39,583 nt of DNA from CAZQRW01 sp964596115 (GCA_964596115.1 CAZQRW010000009.1:1-39583), one strand, 5' to 3'; shown: positions 1 through 8,552, numbered from the stretch's first letter. A program made the numbers and translations. The notes: generated by a model not told the origin, from the sequence alone.

Positions 1-16
1 ATCTAATTTCCTATCC

Positions 17-44
17 TTGACATAGCACTTCCTCTATCTATAAT
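17..44 (+). promoter_or_regulatory. Promoter of ruvX operon, leaderless type
   Basis: TTGACA at 17-22, a 16-base spacer, and a perfect TATAAT at 39-44. The -10 box ends 6 bases before the ATG at 51, so transcription should begin at or next to the start codon. There is no room for a Shine-Dalgarno sequence. Seen directly; the start site is inferred from usual promoter geometry. Confidence 0.8.
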
Positions 45-50
45 TATTTA

Positions 51-434
51 ATGGATAGATATGTTGGTATTGACTACGGTCTGGAAAGAACAGGCATTGC
101 TATCTCAACTATGGGAATTGCCCAACCACTCGTAACTATTAGTTCAGAAGAAATATTCAAAAAACTGGATGAAATTTTCGAAGAGTATAGAGATATTAAA
201 GGTATTGTAGTGGGCAAACCTGCCGAAGGCAAAATGAAGAAAATTATAGATAAATTTATTGTCTACCTGAAACGAAGGTACTCCATACCTATCTATGTGT
301 GGGATGAATCCTTCTCAACAAAGAAAGCAGAAAAAATCATAAGAGAAATGAAAGGCAAACCTTCAAAAGAAAAAGAAAGGGTGGATAGGATTGCAGCCTC
401 TGTTATCCTTGAAGAATTTCTTGAGAACCGTTAG
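51..434 (+). CDS. ruvX: RuvX/YqgF-family putative pre-16S rRNA nuclease
   Basis: A 127-residue RNase H-fold protein of the YqgF/RuvX family, which is linked to processing of the 16S rRNA 5' end and was earlier called a Holliday junction resolvase homologue. The N-terminus has the family's first acidic strand (GIDYG...RTGIA), followed by IVVGKP, the central acidic motif WDESFST and the C-terminal RVDRIAA helix, so the expected acidic residues are all present. Length is normal. The ATG lies 6 bases after a TATAAT box, so the mRNA is probably leaderless. It heads an operon and its end overlaps mltG, a common gene order (ruvX-mltG) in bacteria. Confidence 0.93.
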   Translation: MDRYVGIDYGLERTGIAISTMGIAQPLVTISSEEIFKKLDEIFEEYRDIKGIVVGKPAEGKMKKIIDKFIVYLKRRYSIPIYVWDESFSTKKAEKIIREMKGKPSKEKERVDRIAASVILEEFLENR

Positions 435-1389
435 TATACCAATATTTGTTGGATTGGTGCTTTCAGTAATCCTTATTAAACCAATTGAGAAAAAGGTGTT
501 CTTTGAGGTTAAAAAAGGAGAATCACTCAAAATGATTGCTAAGGATTTGAAAGAGAAAGGCCTCATTGAGGATTATTTTGGTTTTATCTTACTTGCAAAA
601 ATCCTTGGTGCCGAAAAAAAGCTTCAGCCTGGATGGTATAGCCTGAGCACAAAATCTTCTCCTATGGGGGTTCTAAATGCATTAAGCAAAGGAAAAAGAA
701 TTATTACAAAAGTTACAATACCTGAAGGTCTTAATATTGAACAGATAGCGCATATATTGAGAAGAAAGGCAAAGATAGACTCATTATATTTTGTATTACT
801 TTGCAGAGATAGAAAATTTATTTCAGGGTTGGGTATAAATGAGGAGACGTTGGAGGGCTATCTTTTACCAGATACATATTTTGTTCCACTCAGTGAAGAT
901 GCATCTGTTGTTATAAGAGGCCTTGTTGCAAACCTTTTCAGATTTATGAGACCCTATACAAATAAAATGAGAAAACTTGGGAAAGATATGCACGTTATTC
1001 TTACCATTGCTTCATTGGTGGAAAAAGAGGCAATGGTAGATAATGAGAAGCCGATAATTTCAAGTGTAATATACAATAGGTTAAAAAAAGGGATGAGACT
1101 TCAGATAGATGCGACAGTTCAGTATGCAATGGGGGAGCATAAGTCACGGATACTGTTTTCCTACTTAACGATTGATTCTCCATACAATACATATAGGATA
1201 AAAGGACTTCCCCCAGGTCCCATATGTAATCCTGGCAGAAAATCAATACTGGCAGCACTCTTCCCTGCGAAAACAGATTATTTTTATTATGTTGCCCGAG
1301 GGGATGGAACTCATATTTTTTCGCGGACATTCTCTGAACACAAAAAGGCAAAATTCAGAGTAAAAAGAAATCAGTCAAAAAGGAGGTAG
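391..1389 (+). CDS. mltG: Endolytic murein transglycosylase MltG (YceG-like)
   Basis: Membrane-anchored lytic transglycosylase that cleaves nascent glycan strands and is thought to terminate peptidoglycan polymerisation. One transmembrane segment lies at about residues 14-30, followed by a LysM-like region (VKKGESLKMIA) and the YceG catalytic domain. The active-site Glu motif ASLVEKEA is at about 207-214. The family signatures LPPGPICNPG and a late H-F-S...EH segment are present. About 332 residues, slightly short but complete. The start is uncertain: only TTG codons at 391, 409 and 421 precede the membrane segment, all inside the end of ruvX. The downstream gene rpiB follows after one base. 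Confidence 0.9.
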   Translation: MQPLLSLKNFLRTVSIPIFVGLVLSVILIKPIEKKVFFEVKKGESLKMIAKDLKEKGLIEDYFGFILLAKILGAEKKLQPGWYSLSTKSSPMGVLNALSKGKRIITKVTIPEGLNIEQIAHILRRKAKIDSLYFVLLCRDRKFISGLGINEETLEGYLLPDTYFVPLSEDASVVIRGLVANLFRFMRPYTNKMRKLGKDMHVILTIASLVEKEAMVDNEKPIISSVIYNRLKKGMRLQIDATVQYAMGEHKSRILFSYLTIDSPYNTYRIKGLPPGPICNPGRKSILAALFPAKTDYFYYVARGDGTHIFSRTFSEHKKAKFRVKRNQSKRR

Positions 1390-1390
1390 G

Positions 1391-1840
1391 ATGAAAATTG
1401 GTATCGGAAATGATCATAGAGGTTACGCATTAAAAGAAATATTGAAGAATTTTCTACAGGATAAAGGATATGAAGTTATAGATTATGGTAGTGAAGGAAC
1501 AAATTCTGTCGACTATCCAGATTATGCAATTCCACTTGCTGAAGATGTTGCAAATGGAAAGATTGAAAGGGGCATTCTAATTTGCAATACGGGAATAGGA
1601 ATGTCCATTGCAGCAAATAAGGTAAAGGGGGCATTTGCAGCACTTGTATATAATTTAGAGCTTGCCAGCTATTCTCGGCTACATAACAATTCTAATATTA
1701 TTACCCTTGGGGCTGCATATATTTCTCCAGAAAATGCAAAGAAATATGCTGAGATATGGTTGAAGGCACCTTTCGAGGGTGGAAGACACAAGAGGAGATT
1801 TGATAAAATAAGAAATTACGAAACCCAAAAAACTAACTGA
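1391..1840 (+). CDS. rpiB: Ribose-5-phosphate isomerase B (RpiB/LacAB family)
   Basis: Interconverts ribose 5-phosphate and ribulose 5-phosphate in the non-oxidative pentose phosphate pathway. The 149-residue length fits the family. The N-terminal phosphate-binding motif reads GNDHRG (family consensus is DHAG) and the active-site loop reads CNTGIGMSIAANK, with the catalytic Cys kept but Asn where Gly is usual. SVDYPDYA and a C-terminal RHKRR stretch are also typical. A strong Shine-Dalgarno (AGGAGG) sits just before the ATG, one base after the mltG stop. It ends one base from the convergent HAD gene, with no terminator hairpin between them. Allose-6-phosphate isomerase activity is a possible alternative within the family. 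Confidence 0.92.
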   Translation: MKIGIGNDHRGYALKEILKNFLQDKGYEVIDYGSEGTNSVDYPDYAIPLAEDVANGKIERGILICNTGIGMSIAANKVKGAFAALVYNLELASYSRLHNNSNIITLGAAYISPENAKKYAEIWLKAPFEGGRHKRRFDKIRNYETQKTN

Positions 1841-1841
1841 G

Positions 1842-2594
1842 TTATAAGTTTTCCCAATCAACCTCTACAAAATTATTGTATACACGATCGGGTATTATAT
1901 CGGGAGGCGTATATTTGTATTTTCCCGATTTAACAAATATTGCTTTGAATCCTATACTCTGAGGGGCTGAAACTTCGCTGTAGGGATCATCTCCAATAAC
2001 CCAAACATCTTCTACAGAGAGTCCAGCTATATTACACCCCTTTTTAAAAAACTCTTTTTCTGGTTTACCAATAATCTTAGCTTTTCTTCCGCTTGCATAT
2101 TCTAAAAAGGCAATTGTTGAACCAACACTTGGTGCCACTTTTCCAGGTTGTTTTAAAAATAGTCTGTTCCTATGTAGACCAATGAATTTAGCACCGTTAA
2201 GAATAAGATTTGTTGCATTGTAAAGTTTCTCGTATGTAAGTTTAAGATCTAATCCTACTACAACTATTGATCCATTCTCTTTAATTGTCTTGCCGCTATT
2301 TATTATTATTTCCTTTACCGCATCTGAACCAATATAGAAAACATCCCCTTTACTGTCATTCAAAATATCCTGTAAAACTACGAGGGGGGTTAACAGATAG
2401 ACTCCATCCATATTAAACCCTATTTCGGATAGTTTTCTTTTTATGCTATCTGGTGTCTCTGTTGTGTTGTTCGTGATAATAACAATCTTAAATTTATTTT
2501 TTAATTGATTGAATTTTTCTACAACATCTTCAAACGGTTCCATCGTTTTTCCCTTCACAAGTGTACCTACGAGATCAGTAAATATTCCTTTCAT
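1842..2594 (-). CDS. HAD-superfamily IIA hydrolase, LHPP/HDHD2-like, with altered motif I
   Basis: A 250-residue HAD hydrolase with a C2-type cap. Motif I is FTDLVGTL: nucleophile Asp7 is present, but the second Asp of DxD is Val9. Motif II is TNNTTE, the motif III Lys lies in IIGKPEKEFF, and motif IV is GDDPYSE. The middle (GLHRNR, then a LEYASG segment) resembles the LHPP/HDHD2 subgroup, whose members often have DxSG at motif I; Val is rarer. The substrate cannot be told from sequence; a small phosphoester or a regulatory role is possible. Last gene of its operon. Its ATG overlaps the stop of the upstream ABC ATPase by 4 bases and has a GGAGGA ribosome site inside that gene. Confidence 0.83.
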   Translation of the reverse strand: MKGIFTDLVGTLVKGKTMEPFEDVVEKFNQLKNKFKIVIITNNTTETPDSIKRKLSEIGFNMDGVYLLTPLVVLQDILNDSKGDVFYIGSDAVKEIIINSGKTIKENGSIVVVGLDLKLTYEKLYNATNLILNGAKFIGLHRNRLFLKQPGKVAPSVGSTIAFLEYASGRKAKIIGKPEKEFFKKGCNIAGLSVEDVWVIGDDPYSEVSAPQSIGFKAIFVKSGKYKYTPPDIIPDRVYNNFVEVDWENL

Positions 2595-3388
2595 TTAGTC
2601 CTCCCCTTATTTATAGTTATAATTTTATTTACGAGTTCTCTTATAGTTAATGGATATCCAAGTTCCAGCCCTTTATTTCGCAGATTCATTGCTTTTTTAA
2701 TACTGTATGGAATTTCACATCCTATCTCATCAATGATTTCCCAGGGTACCGAATGGATCTGGTTCGAAAAAATGAGTTGACCCTTATTTATAAGGGTAAT
2801 TCTATTTATTATATTTATAAGACTTTCATATCTATGTGCTACCAGAATTATTCCACATTCATCCTTCAATTCAAGCAGTATATCTTTCAATATTTTTATA
2901 CCCTCCCAATCGAGACCAGCTATGGGTTCGTCCATTAATATCCATCTTGGCTGAAAAGAAAGTATCGAAGCCAGGGCTACCCTTCTTTTTTCTCCATAAG
3001 AAAGGCTGAAAGGAGACCTTTCAAGATAGGACTCATCCAATTGAACCTTTTTTAATGCACTCAACACCAATTCATTGATGTTTTTGAACTTAAAATTAGA
3101 TGGACCAACGGCTATTTCCTCATAGACCGTTTCCTTGAAAAACATATCCTCTGGAAATTGGAATAGGAGGCCCATCCTTTCCCTTTCAAAAACAATATCA
3201 CTTCTTGGAGAAGTTATATTACCCGAACTAATTGGTATAAATCCTTTAATTGCGTAAAGAAGGGTAGTTTTTCCAGCCCCTGTAGGTCCAATGATGAGAT
3301 GGATTTCTCTTTCGAAAAAATCTAAAGATATATTTTTTAATATATATCTTCTATCAATAGATACATTTACATTTGTTAGGCTTATCAT
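2591..3388 (-). CDS. ecfA2: ECF-type ABC transporter ATPase, EcfA2-like
   Basis: One of two adjacent ATPases resembling the EcfA1/EcfA2 pair that powers energy-coupling-factor vitamin or metal uptake. Walker A is GPTGAGKT near residue 33. The Q-loop LLFQFPEDMFF is the form typical of EcfA2, the signature is LSYGEKRRVAL, Walker B ends in MDEPIAGLD, and the switch His is present (VAHRYE). At 265 residues it is a normal length. It begins within the stop of the upstream ATPase (4-base overlap), so the two are translationally coupled. No EcfT or substrate-binding S component is found in this window; they would have to be encoded elsewhere. CbiO/NikO-type naming is an alternative. Confidence 0.85.
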   Translation of the reverse strand: MISLTNVNVSIDRRYILKNISLDFFEREIHLIIGPTGAGKTTLLYAIKGFIPISSGNITSPRSDIVFERERMGLLFQFPEDMFFKETVYEEIAVGPSNFKFKNINELVLSALKKVQLDESYLERSPFSLSYGEKRRVALASILSFQPRWILMDEPIAGLDWEGIKILKDILLELKDECGIILVAHRYESLINIINRITLINKGQLIFSNQIHSVPWEIIDEIGCEIPYSIKKAMNLRNKGLELGYPLTIRELVNKIITINKGRTK

Positions 3389-4119
3389 TGGTAGAATTCG
3401 GGATTAATATTTGCATTTCGAAGTTCTTCTTTAAAAATGTTTTCTGAAGTCCTGATATAACCGTTTTCCATTAATTTGTCAATTTTTTCATTGAATTGGA
3501 TTTCACCATTCTCAAGAACTATAAGCCTTTCCCCAAATGGGAATTCTTCAAAGTCTTCTGTAATCACAATAAATCCCTTCAACTTTTGCCAGAAACTATA
3601 AATTTTTTTCTTTAGCTTTTTATCAAGAAAAGTTGTTGTTTCATCAAAAATTATTATATCAGGTCCCATTGCATAAATTGAAGCAAGTATAACGAGTTGC
3701 TTCTCTCCTCCTGATAAATCAAACGGGTTTCTTTTTCTCAGGTGTTCAATTCCAAATTCAGCAAGAGTTCTATTTGTTATAGAAATAATTTCATTCACCG
3801 GGATCGAAAGGTTTTGAAGCCCAAACATAACTTCCCTCTCAACAGACATTGTGATAAACTGAGTTTCAGGTTCCTGAAATATAATCCCTATTTTTTTTCT
3901 TAGGGAAATTGGATTCATCTTCTGAATATCCATTCCATCGATTAATATATTACCATCTGTGGGTTTAATTATACCTGATAGTAATAGAGCAAGTGTAGAT
4001 TTACCAGCTCCATTGGGACCAGTTATTATAATTTTTTCATCCTTTTTCAAATTTAAATTAATCGATTTAAGAATTTCCTTATTTCCTATTTTATAGGATA
4101 CACTATTTAATTCTATCAA
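3385..4119 (-). CDS. ecfA1: ECF-type ABC transporter ATPase, EcfA1-like, lacking the switch His
   Basis: Partner of the following EcfA2-like ATPase. Walker A is GPNGAGKST near residue 35, the Q-loop reads IIFQEPETQF (EcfA1 type), the signature is LSGGEKQLVIL and Walker B ends IIFDETTT. In the H-loop, usually THD-E, this protein reads ITEDFEE: residue 188 is Glu, codon GAA, so the switch His is missing. One ATP site of the heterodimer may therefore be impaired. The start is TTG at 4119 with GAGGA six bases upstream, overlapping the dus gene by 17 bases. The 244-residue length is somewhat short for EcfA1. Confidence 0.84.
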   Translation of the reverse strand: MIELNSVSYKIGNKEILKSINLNLKKDEKIIITGPNGAGKSTLALLLSGIIKPTDGNILIDGMDIQKMNPISLRKKIGIIFQEPETQFITMSVEREVMFGLQNLSIPVNEIISITNRTLAEFGIEHLRKRNPFDLSGGEKQLVILASIYAMGPDIIIFDETTTFLDKKLKKKIYSFWQKLKGFIVITEDFEEFPFGERLIVLENGEIQFNEKIDKLMENGYIRTSENIFKEELRNANINPEFYQ

Positions 4120-5020
4120 GGAATTCCTCTATCAATATTTTTATTTCATTTATGTTTTTTGATAAAACTATACTATTTCTCATTTTTCTTGCATATTTAA
4201 ACCTTTTAACCATAAAAAGCATAATCCTTTTTATTATATTATAATTTACATTTTCGTCTATTAATAAATTAAAAAAAATTTTGTAATCCTCTCTGCTAAT
4301 ATTATACGTCTCTTTTCTAAGAAGGCACTTTGCTTTAAAAAAGATAAATGGATCAGATAATGCACCCCTTCCTATCATAATTCCACTGATATGTGGAAAT
4401 CTCTCTTTCTTATTCAATATTTCGTAGGGTGAAGTAATGTCACCGTTACCAATGATTTCTACATAGGATTTTCTTGCTACAGCATCTATAAACGGCCAGT
4501 TAACACTGCCGCTAAATCCTTGTTTATACGTCCTGCCATGTAGATATATTTTAGATATGCCCGTGTTTGACAATTCGGAGAAAAAAGACAGGGGTAGATT
4601 TGAGTCCCACCCAATTCGTGTTTTTATAGTGAGAGGAATACTTAGTTTAGAAGAAAGGAAAGCAGAGACATCAAGCATTTTTTCAGGTGATGTTAGGAAT
4701 GCAGCACCCGCTTTATTTTTTAAGATTTTTTTTGTTGGGCATCCCATATTTATATTGATAAAATCAGGTTTGAAGTGATTTTCAATAAATTCACTTGCAC
4801 TAAGAAGATCATTTTTTTCTGAAGCAAAGATTTGTATGCCAATTGGCCTTTCTTCTGTTGTGAAGTTCAGCATTGAGAGCGTTTTTTGATTTTTTAAGAT
4901 TATTCCCTTTGCTGAAATCATTTCTGTTAATGTTTCGTCTACACCCAATTTTCGATATATTCTTCTAATCGAAGAATTGGTATAGCCCGCAAGAGGGGCA
5001 AGAGAAAGTGAAAAATCCAT
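4103..5020 (-). CDS. tRNA-dihydrouridine synthase family protein
   Basis: FMN-dependent enzyme that reduces specific uridines in the tRNA D-loop to dihydrouridine. The TIM-barrel features run in order: APLAGYTN at the N-terminus, TEMISAKG, the catalytic-Cys motif NMGCPTKKI, the IKTRIGWD strand, LHGRTYKQ (FMN/tRNA contact), IGNGDI and the phosphate-binding IGRGALSDPF. The 305-residue length is normal, though the C-terminal helical domain looks compact. The subtype (DusA, B or C) cannot be fixed; DusB-like is the best guess. The ATG shares one base with the stop of the upstream M23 gene (TAATG) and has no Shine-Dalgarno, suggesting coupled translation. Confidence 0.88.
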   Translation of the reverse strand: MDFSLSLAPLAGYTNSSIRRIYRKLGVDETLTEMISAKGIILKNQKTLSMLNFTTEERPIGIQIFASEKNDLLSASEFIENHFKPDFININMGCPTKKILKNKAGAAFLTSPEKMLDVSAFLSSKLSIPLTIKTRIGWDSNLPLSFFSELSNTGISKIYLHGRTYKQGFSGSVNWPFIDAVARKSYVEIIGNGDITSPYEILNKKERFPHISGIMIGRGALSDPFIFFKAKCLLRKETYNISREDYKIFFNLLIDENVNYNIIKRIMLFMVKRFKYARKMRNSIVLSKNINEIKILIEEFLDRIK

Positions 5021-5925
5021 TAATAGATTAAAGGAGAATGATCAAGATAGGAAACAGGATTTATCTGTCTTCCAAGGAAGCGAACTTCATAGTGAAGGTG
5101 GGGACCAGTTGAGAGTCCTGAAGATCCCATATACCCGATGATTTGTCCTCTTTTTACATATTGTCCTCTTCTTACAGCGATAGATCTTAAATGTCCATAC
5201 ATAGTTGAGTAACCATAACCGTGGTCTATTAAGATAGAGTTTCCATAACCACTTTTCCATCCAGCAAACCTAATTTTCCCATAGGCAGTTGCATAAATTG
5301 GCGTACCACGAAGGTTAGCAATATCTATGCCTCTATGGAACTCTCTCTTTTTCAAAATAGGATGAATCCGCATGCCGTAGCCTGCAGTAATCCTTCCTAT
5401 GGCAGGCCATATAGAAGGTGAATGTTTTAATAAATTATCTTTTTCGTCTAACACTTTTTTCGATTTGTTTAATTGTTCTTTTTCAAAACCAGCGAGTTTG
5501 TCAAGTTTATCTATTTTTTCTTGTATATTATTGACGCTTTTTCCAAGTGTTTTATTGGAAAAAGGAGAGGGCGCAGGAATACCACCAGTACCCATCATTA
5601 ATACGTATCTATTAGGTACAGACCTTTCAGCGAGAAAGGCGATTAGATTTGAGCACTTTGTTATTGAATCAGCACTGATTTCAAGGCTTGCTATATCATT
5701 TTTTAAATTATTTAATTTGTCCATCAGTATGATTCTTTCAGTTTTTGATTTAATTATGCGGCTTAGAAGAGCCCTGTTTTTATAACCTGAGATTCCCAAA
5801 TATGTAAACATGCCCAAAATCATACCAAAAAGTGATAAGGAAGTAATTACTCCAATTTCATGTATCCTGATACCTCTAGATTTGCCATTTTTCCTATGGT
5901 ATATAAGAATGGACCAACTTTTCAT
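5020..5925 (-). CDS. Membrane-anchored M23 family (LytM/NlpD-like) peptidase
   Basis: Peptidoglycan endopeptidase or amidase activator of the M23 zinc metallopeptidase family. A cytoplasmic tail of about 22 residues precedes a transmembrane segment (about 24-47), then a coiled-coil-rich region (about 55-165), then the M23 domain. The zinc ligand motifs HRGIDI and HLHYEV are both present, with GYGNSILIDHG and MYGHL between them, so it should be an active enzyme. The 301-residue length is typical. It is the first gene of its operon. The ATG at 5925 is 6 bases after a TATAAT box, so it has no leader. Its substrate is probably peptide cross-links in the periplasm. Confidence 0.9.
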   Translation of the reverse strand: MKSWSILIYHRKNGKSRGIRIHEIGVITSLSLFGMILGMFTYLGISGYKNRALLSRIIKSKTERIILMDKLNNLKNDIASLEISADSITKCSNLIAFLAERSVPNRYVLMMGTGGIPAPSPFSNKTLGKSVNNIQEKIDKLDKLAGFEKEQLNKSKKVLDEKDNLLKHSPSIWPAIGRITAGYGMRIHPILKKREFHRGIDIANLRGTPIYATAYGKIRFAGWKSGYGNSILIDHGYGYSTMYGHLRSIAVRRGQYVKRGQIIGYMGSSGLSTGPHLHYEVRFLGRQINPVSYLDHSPLIY

Positions 5926-5931
5926 ATGACT

Positions 5932-5959
5932 ATTATACGGAGACTCTATTTTTTGTCAA
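5932..5959 (-). promoter_or_regulatory. Promoter of M23-dus-ecf-HAD operon, leaderless type
   Basis: On the minus strand: TTGACA (5959-5954), a 16-base spacer and TATAAT (5937-5932), then 6 bases to the ATG at 5925. The geometry matches the ruvX promoter. The remaining intergenic sequence up to 6094 is AT-rich and shows no gene, RNA or clear hairpin. Confidence 0.8.
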
Positions 5960-6094
5960 GCAAAAAAATCCAAATAAATAAAGAAAATTTAAATTAAACC
6001 GAAATCCAGGTTGAGATTATAGTTTTGTTAAGACTTTTTCTTTCCAAAGGATGGGTTATATGGCTAATGAAGTGATGGTGTCCTACATTTAATG

Positions 6095-6673
6095 TTATAT
6101 CTTTGAGTAAATCTTTTTGAGATTTCGCACCCTTATGCCTGCTTTTTCTATATTAACCGATGGAAGAGGGTTATTTTCTCCTTTTTTGGGGATAAAATAA
6201 AAGAAAATCATAAGCATCTCTTCGTTTCTTTTAAATGCCGCAAGGTTAAGTTCTATCCTTTGCCCTTCACCGTTTTTTTTAATTATTATCCCTTCTATCT
6301 TTAGTTTTGAGGGAAGCAAGATGGCTTTAGGAACACCTGTAATGTATCCTGATATGTAACATTTTATGGGTATATTTGATAGATCGGCATATCCTGTGTT
6401 TCTAACCCTTACTTCACCTTCGATTAATCTCCATTCGTTCCTATTGTAACTGACGGTTTTACTTCCCTCAAAACAGTTACCAACATCTTTATAACCTATG
6501 TAAACAGAAACATCCTGTATCTCTGCTTTTTCCCTTCTCATTCTCTTTAGTGAGAAACCGTAGGATATATAACCCCCAATAACCGCAGTAATAGCTGGAA
6601 GTATCAATATTTTTCCAAAATAGATTATCTTTTCCTTCAAGTTTCTTTTCTTACCCCTTCTTTTAATAATCAT
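6095..6673 (-). CDS. Unknown membrane-anchored protein
   Basis: I do not recognise this 192-residue protein. It has a very basic N-terminus (about 1-16), one transmembrane segment (about 17-38), then a beta-rich region that begins with VSVYIGYKD and contains GEVRVRNTGYADLSNIP. That wording resembles Ig-like folds in which a C-terminal domain scores added 'extra-cytoplasmic' strands (FxLYD-type), but this is only a fold impression. It probably faces the periplasm or exterior. It is last in the lon-DUF512-der-plsY operon, overlapping plsY by 4 bases, with a strong AGGAGG ribosome site inside plsY. No catalytic residues are evident. Confidence 0.75.
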   Translation of the reverse strand: MIIKRRGKKRNLKEKIIYFGKILILPAITAVIGGYISYGFSLKRMRREKAEIQDVSVYIGYKDVGNCFEGSKTVSYNRNEWRLIEGEVRVRNTGYADLSNIPIKCYISGYITGVPKAILLPSKLKIEGIIIKKNGEGQRIELNLAAFKRNEEMLMIFFYFIPKKGENNPLPSVNIEKAGIRVRNLKKIYSKI

Positions 6674-7269
6674 TTTTCCCCTCCTTTCTTTTTCCAGATT
6701 TTTGGTTCTTCCCCTTTTATCAATCTTTTTATATTGGCCTTATGTTTGTATATCACATAAACAGAAGTGATGATCAGGATAGAAAATATTAGGGGATCAA
6801 TAGAAGTTTTGTATACCCAATAGAAGATGGGCAATGAAATAGCAGCAAGGATTGAACTGAGAGAGACGAAACCAAAAATTAACAGAAAGAAAATCCATAC
6901 TCCAAAAGCAGATAGGAGTTCGAGAGGCAGAAGGGCAACAAAAGCTCCAAAGCCTGTTGCTACACCCTTTCCACCCTTGAATTTTAAATATGGGGTGAGC
7001 GTATGTCCAAGGATAGCCCCCACAGCAGAAATAATCCCCGCATGCATGCCTATCCCCTTGAAGAAAATGACAGGAAGAAATCCTTTTAGAAAATCGAGAA
7101 TAAAAACAAGTATGCCTTCTTTCTTACCTATGCTTCTTAAAACATTTGTTGCCCCTATATTTCCACTTCCGACATTTCTGATATCTACTCCTTTAATTTT
7201 AGCTACGATGTATCCAAAAGGTATCCCTCCTATAAGGTAACCACCCAGGAAAGCTAATAGATAGATCAT
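6670..7269 (-). CDS. plsY: Glycerol-3-phosphate acyltransferase PlsY
   Basis: Integral membrane enzyme that transfers an acyl group from acyl-phosphate to glycerol 3-phosphate, the first step of phospholipid synthesis. The three conserved PlsY loops are present: SGNIGATNVLR near residue 36, GHTLTPYLKFKGGKG near 90, and the late YKHKANIKRLIKGEEPK. Several hydrophobic helices separate them. The 199-residue length is normal. The ATG overlaps the der stop by 4 bases and has an AGGAGG site. PlsY usually works with PlsX, which is not in this window. Confidence 0.95.
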   Translation of the reverse strand: MIYLLAFLGGYLIGGIPFGYIVAKIKGVDIRNVGSGNIGATNVLRSIGKKEGILVFILDFLKGFLPVIFFKGIGMHAGIISAVGAILGHTLTPYLKFKGGKGVATGFGAFVALLPLELLSAFGVWIFFLLIFGFVSLSSILAAISLPIFYWVYKTSIDPLIFSILIITSVYVIYKHKANIKRLIKGEEPKIWKKKGGEK

Positions 7270-8552
7270 TTATTCCTCCTTAAAGGTATTATTCTTATTG
7301 GTAACCCAAAAAAATCCATCCCTTGCCTAAGGCTATTTTCGAGATACTTTATGTAATTTTTTGCAAGTGCATTAGGGAAATTGACATAGAGAAGAAATCT
7401 TCCAGGCCCCTCTTCTTTTATACTGTAGATCCGGACCATTCTCTTATTCCAGATAGGTGGAGGAAATTTCCTTACAGCCTCTCTTATTATCTGATTTAAT
7501 TCTTTTTTGCTTCTTCTCTGCTTTCTTTTCTTTGCTATATTTATGCTTAGCTCCATTATGTCTTTTAAGCCTTCCCCTGTTATAGAAGAGACTGGTACAA
7601 TCGGAACAAAATCAATAAAATGCAGTGCTTGTTTGAAGTAATCGAGTACTCTTTTTCTTAGCTTTTTTTCAATTATATCAAACTTTGAAAGTCCAATTAC
7701 TACCCCTTTTAGGCCATCCTCAATATACGAAAATATTCTTTTATCCTGTCTTGAGAGAGGTACTGTTGAATCGACGAGCAATATAGAAACATCTGCTCTC
7801 TCTATTGCCCTAGCGGTTCTAAGTAATGTATAGTATTCGAGTTGTCCCTTTATGTGAGACTTTCTTTTGAGGCCTGCAGTATCTATAAGGGTTATAGTAT
7901 TTTTACCAAACTTTATAAATGTATCAATACTGTCCCTCGTAGTTCCTGGAATCTCTGAGACAATAGATCTCTCGTATCCAAGGATACTATTTACAAATAA
8001 AGATTTTCCAACATTTGGTTTTCCTACAACGGCAATTCCATAACCTTTGATTTTGTATTCTCCCTTTACTCCTTCAGTAGCCCATGCAAGAAGTTCTGAG
8101 ATTCCACTATTATGGGCAGCAGAAATTTGGAACATTGGTTCAATCCCAAGGGGAATAAAATCTGATTCAGCCGTTAAATTTTTTTCACTATCCACCTTGT
8201 TTATTACAAGACAAATTTTCTTATTAGTAGTCTTTCTTAATATATTAGCAATCTCTTTATCAAGGGGATGAAGTCCATCCTTAACATCTACAACAAATAG
8301 AATTCTATCAGCTTCATCAATAGCAAATTTTGTTTGTTTGAGAACTTCCCTTGTGATAGAGTCATCAGAAAATACAATTCCGCCAGTATCTATTAATACA
8401 AAAGAGGTTTCACCATAGGATGCAATTCCATAAATTCTATCCCTTGTAACACCAGGTGTCGATGTAACAATGGCTTCTCTTCTGCCAATTATTCGGTTGA
8501 AAAGGGTGGATTTCCCAACATTTGGTCTTCCAACAATTGCTATTGTCTTCAT
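7266..8552 (-). CDS. der: Ribosome biogenesis GTPase Der (EngA)
   Basis: Double-GTPase factor for 50S subunit assembly. The first G domain has GRPNVGKST at residues 7-15, DTGG and NKVD. The second has GKPNVGKS, DTAGLKRKS and the base-recognition motif SKFD in place of the usual NK-D. The C-terminal KH-like domain ends the protein, with FPPP and FFGLPIRI motifs. The 428-residue length is normal. In the second G domain the Lys-Ser of the P-loop is followed by Leu, a minor variation. It is embedded between the DUF512 gene and plsY with 4-base overlaps on both sides. Confidence 0.95.
   Translation of the reverse strand: MKTIAIVGRPNVGKSTLFNRIIGRREAIVTSTPGVTRDRIYGIASYGETSFVLIDTGGIVFSDDSITREVLKQTKFAIDEADRILFVVDVKDGLHPLDKEIANILRKTTNKKICLVINKVDSEKNLTAESDFIPLGIEPMFQISAAHNSGISELLAWATEGVKGEYKIKGYGIAVVGKPNVGKSLFVNSILGYERSIVSEIPGTTRDSIDTFIKFGKNTITLIDTAGLKRKSHIKGQLEYYTLLRTARAIERADVSILLVDSTVPLSRQDKRIFSYIEDGLKGVVIGLSKFDIIEKKLRKRVLDYFKQALHFIDFVPIVPVSSITGEGLKDIMELSINIAKKRKQRRSKKELNQIIREAVRKFPPPIWNKRMVRIYSIKEEGPGRFLLYVNFPNALAKNYIKYLENSLRQGMDFFGLPIRIIPLRRNK

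Noticed and set aside
1391..1840. RpiB with Asn in CNTGIG and Arg in DHRG as a sign of inactivity
   Set aside because: The catalytic Cys and overall motif are kept, and nearby family members vary at these positions.
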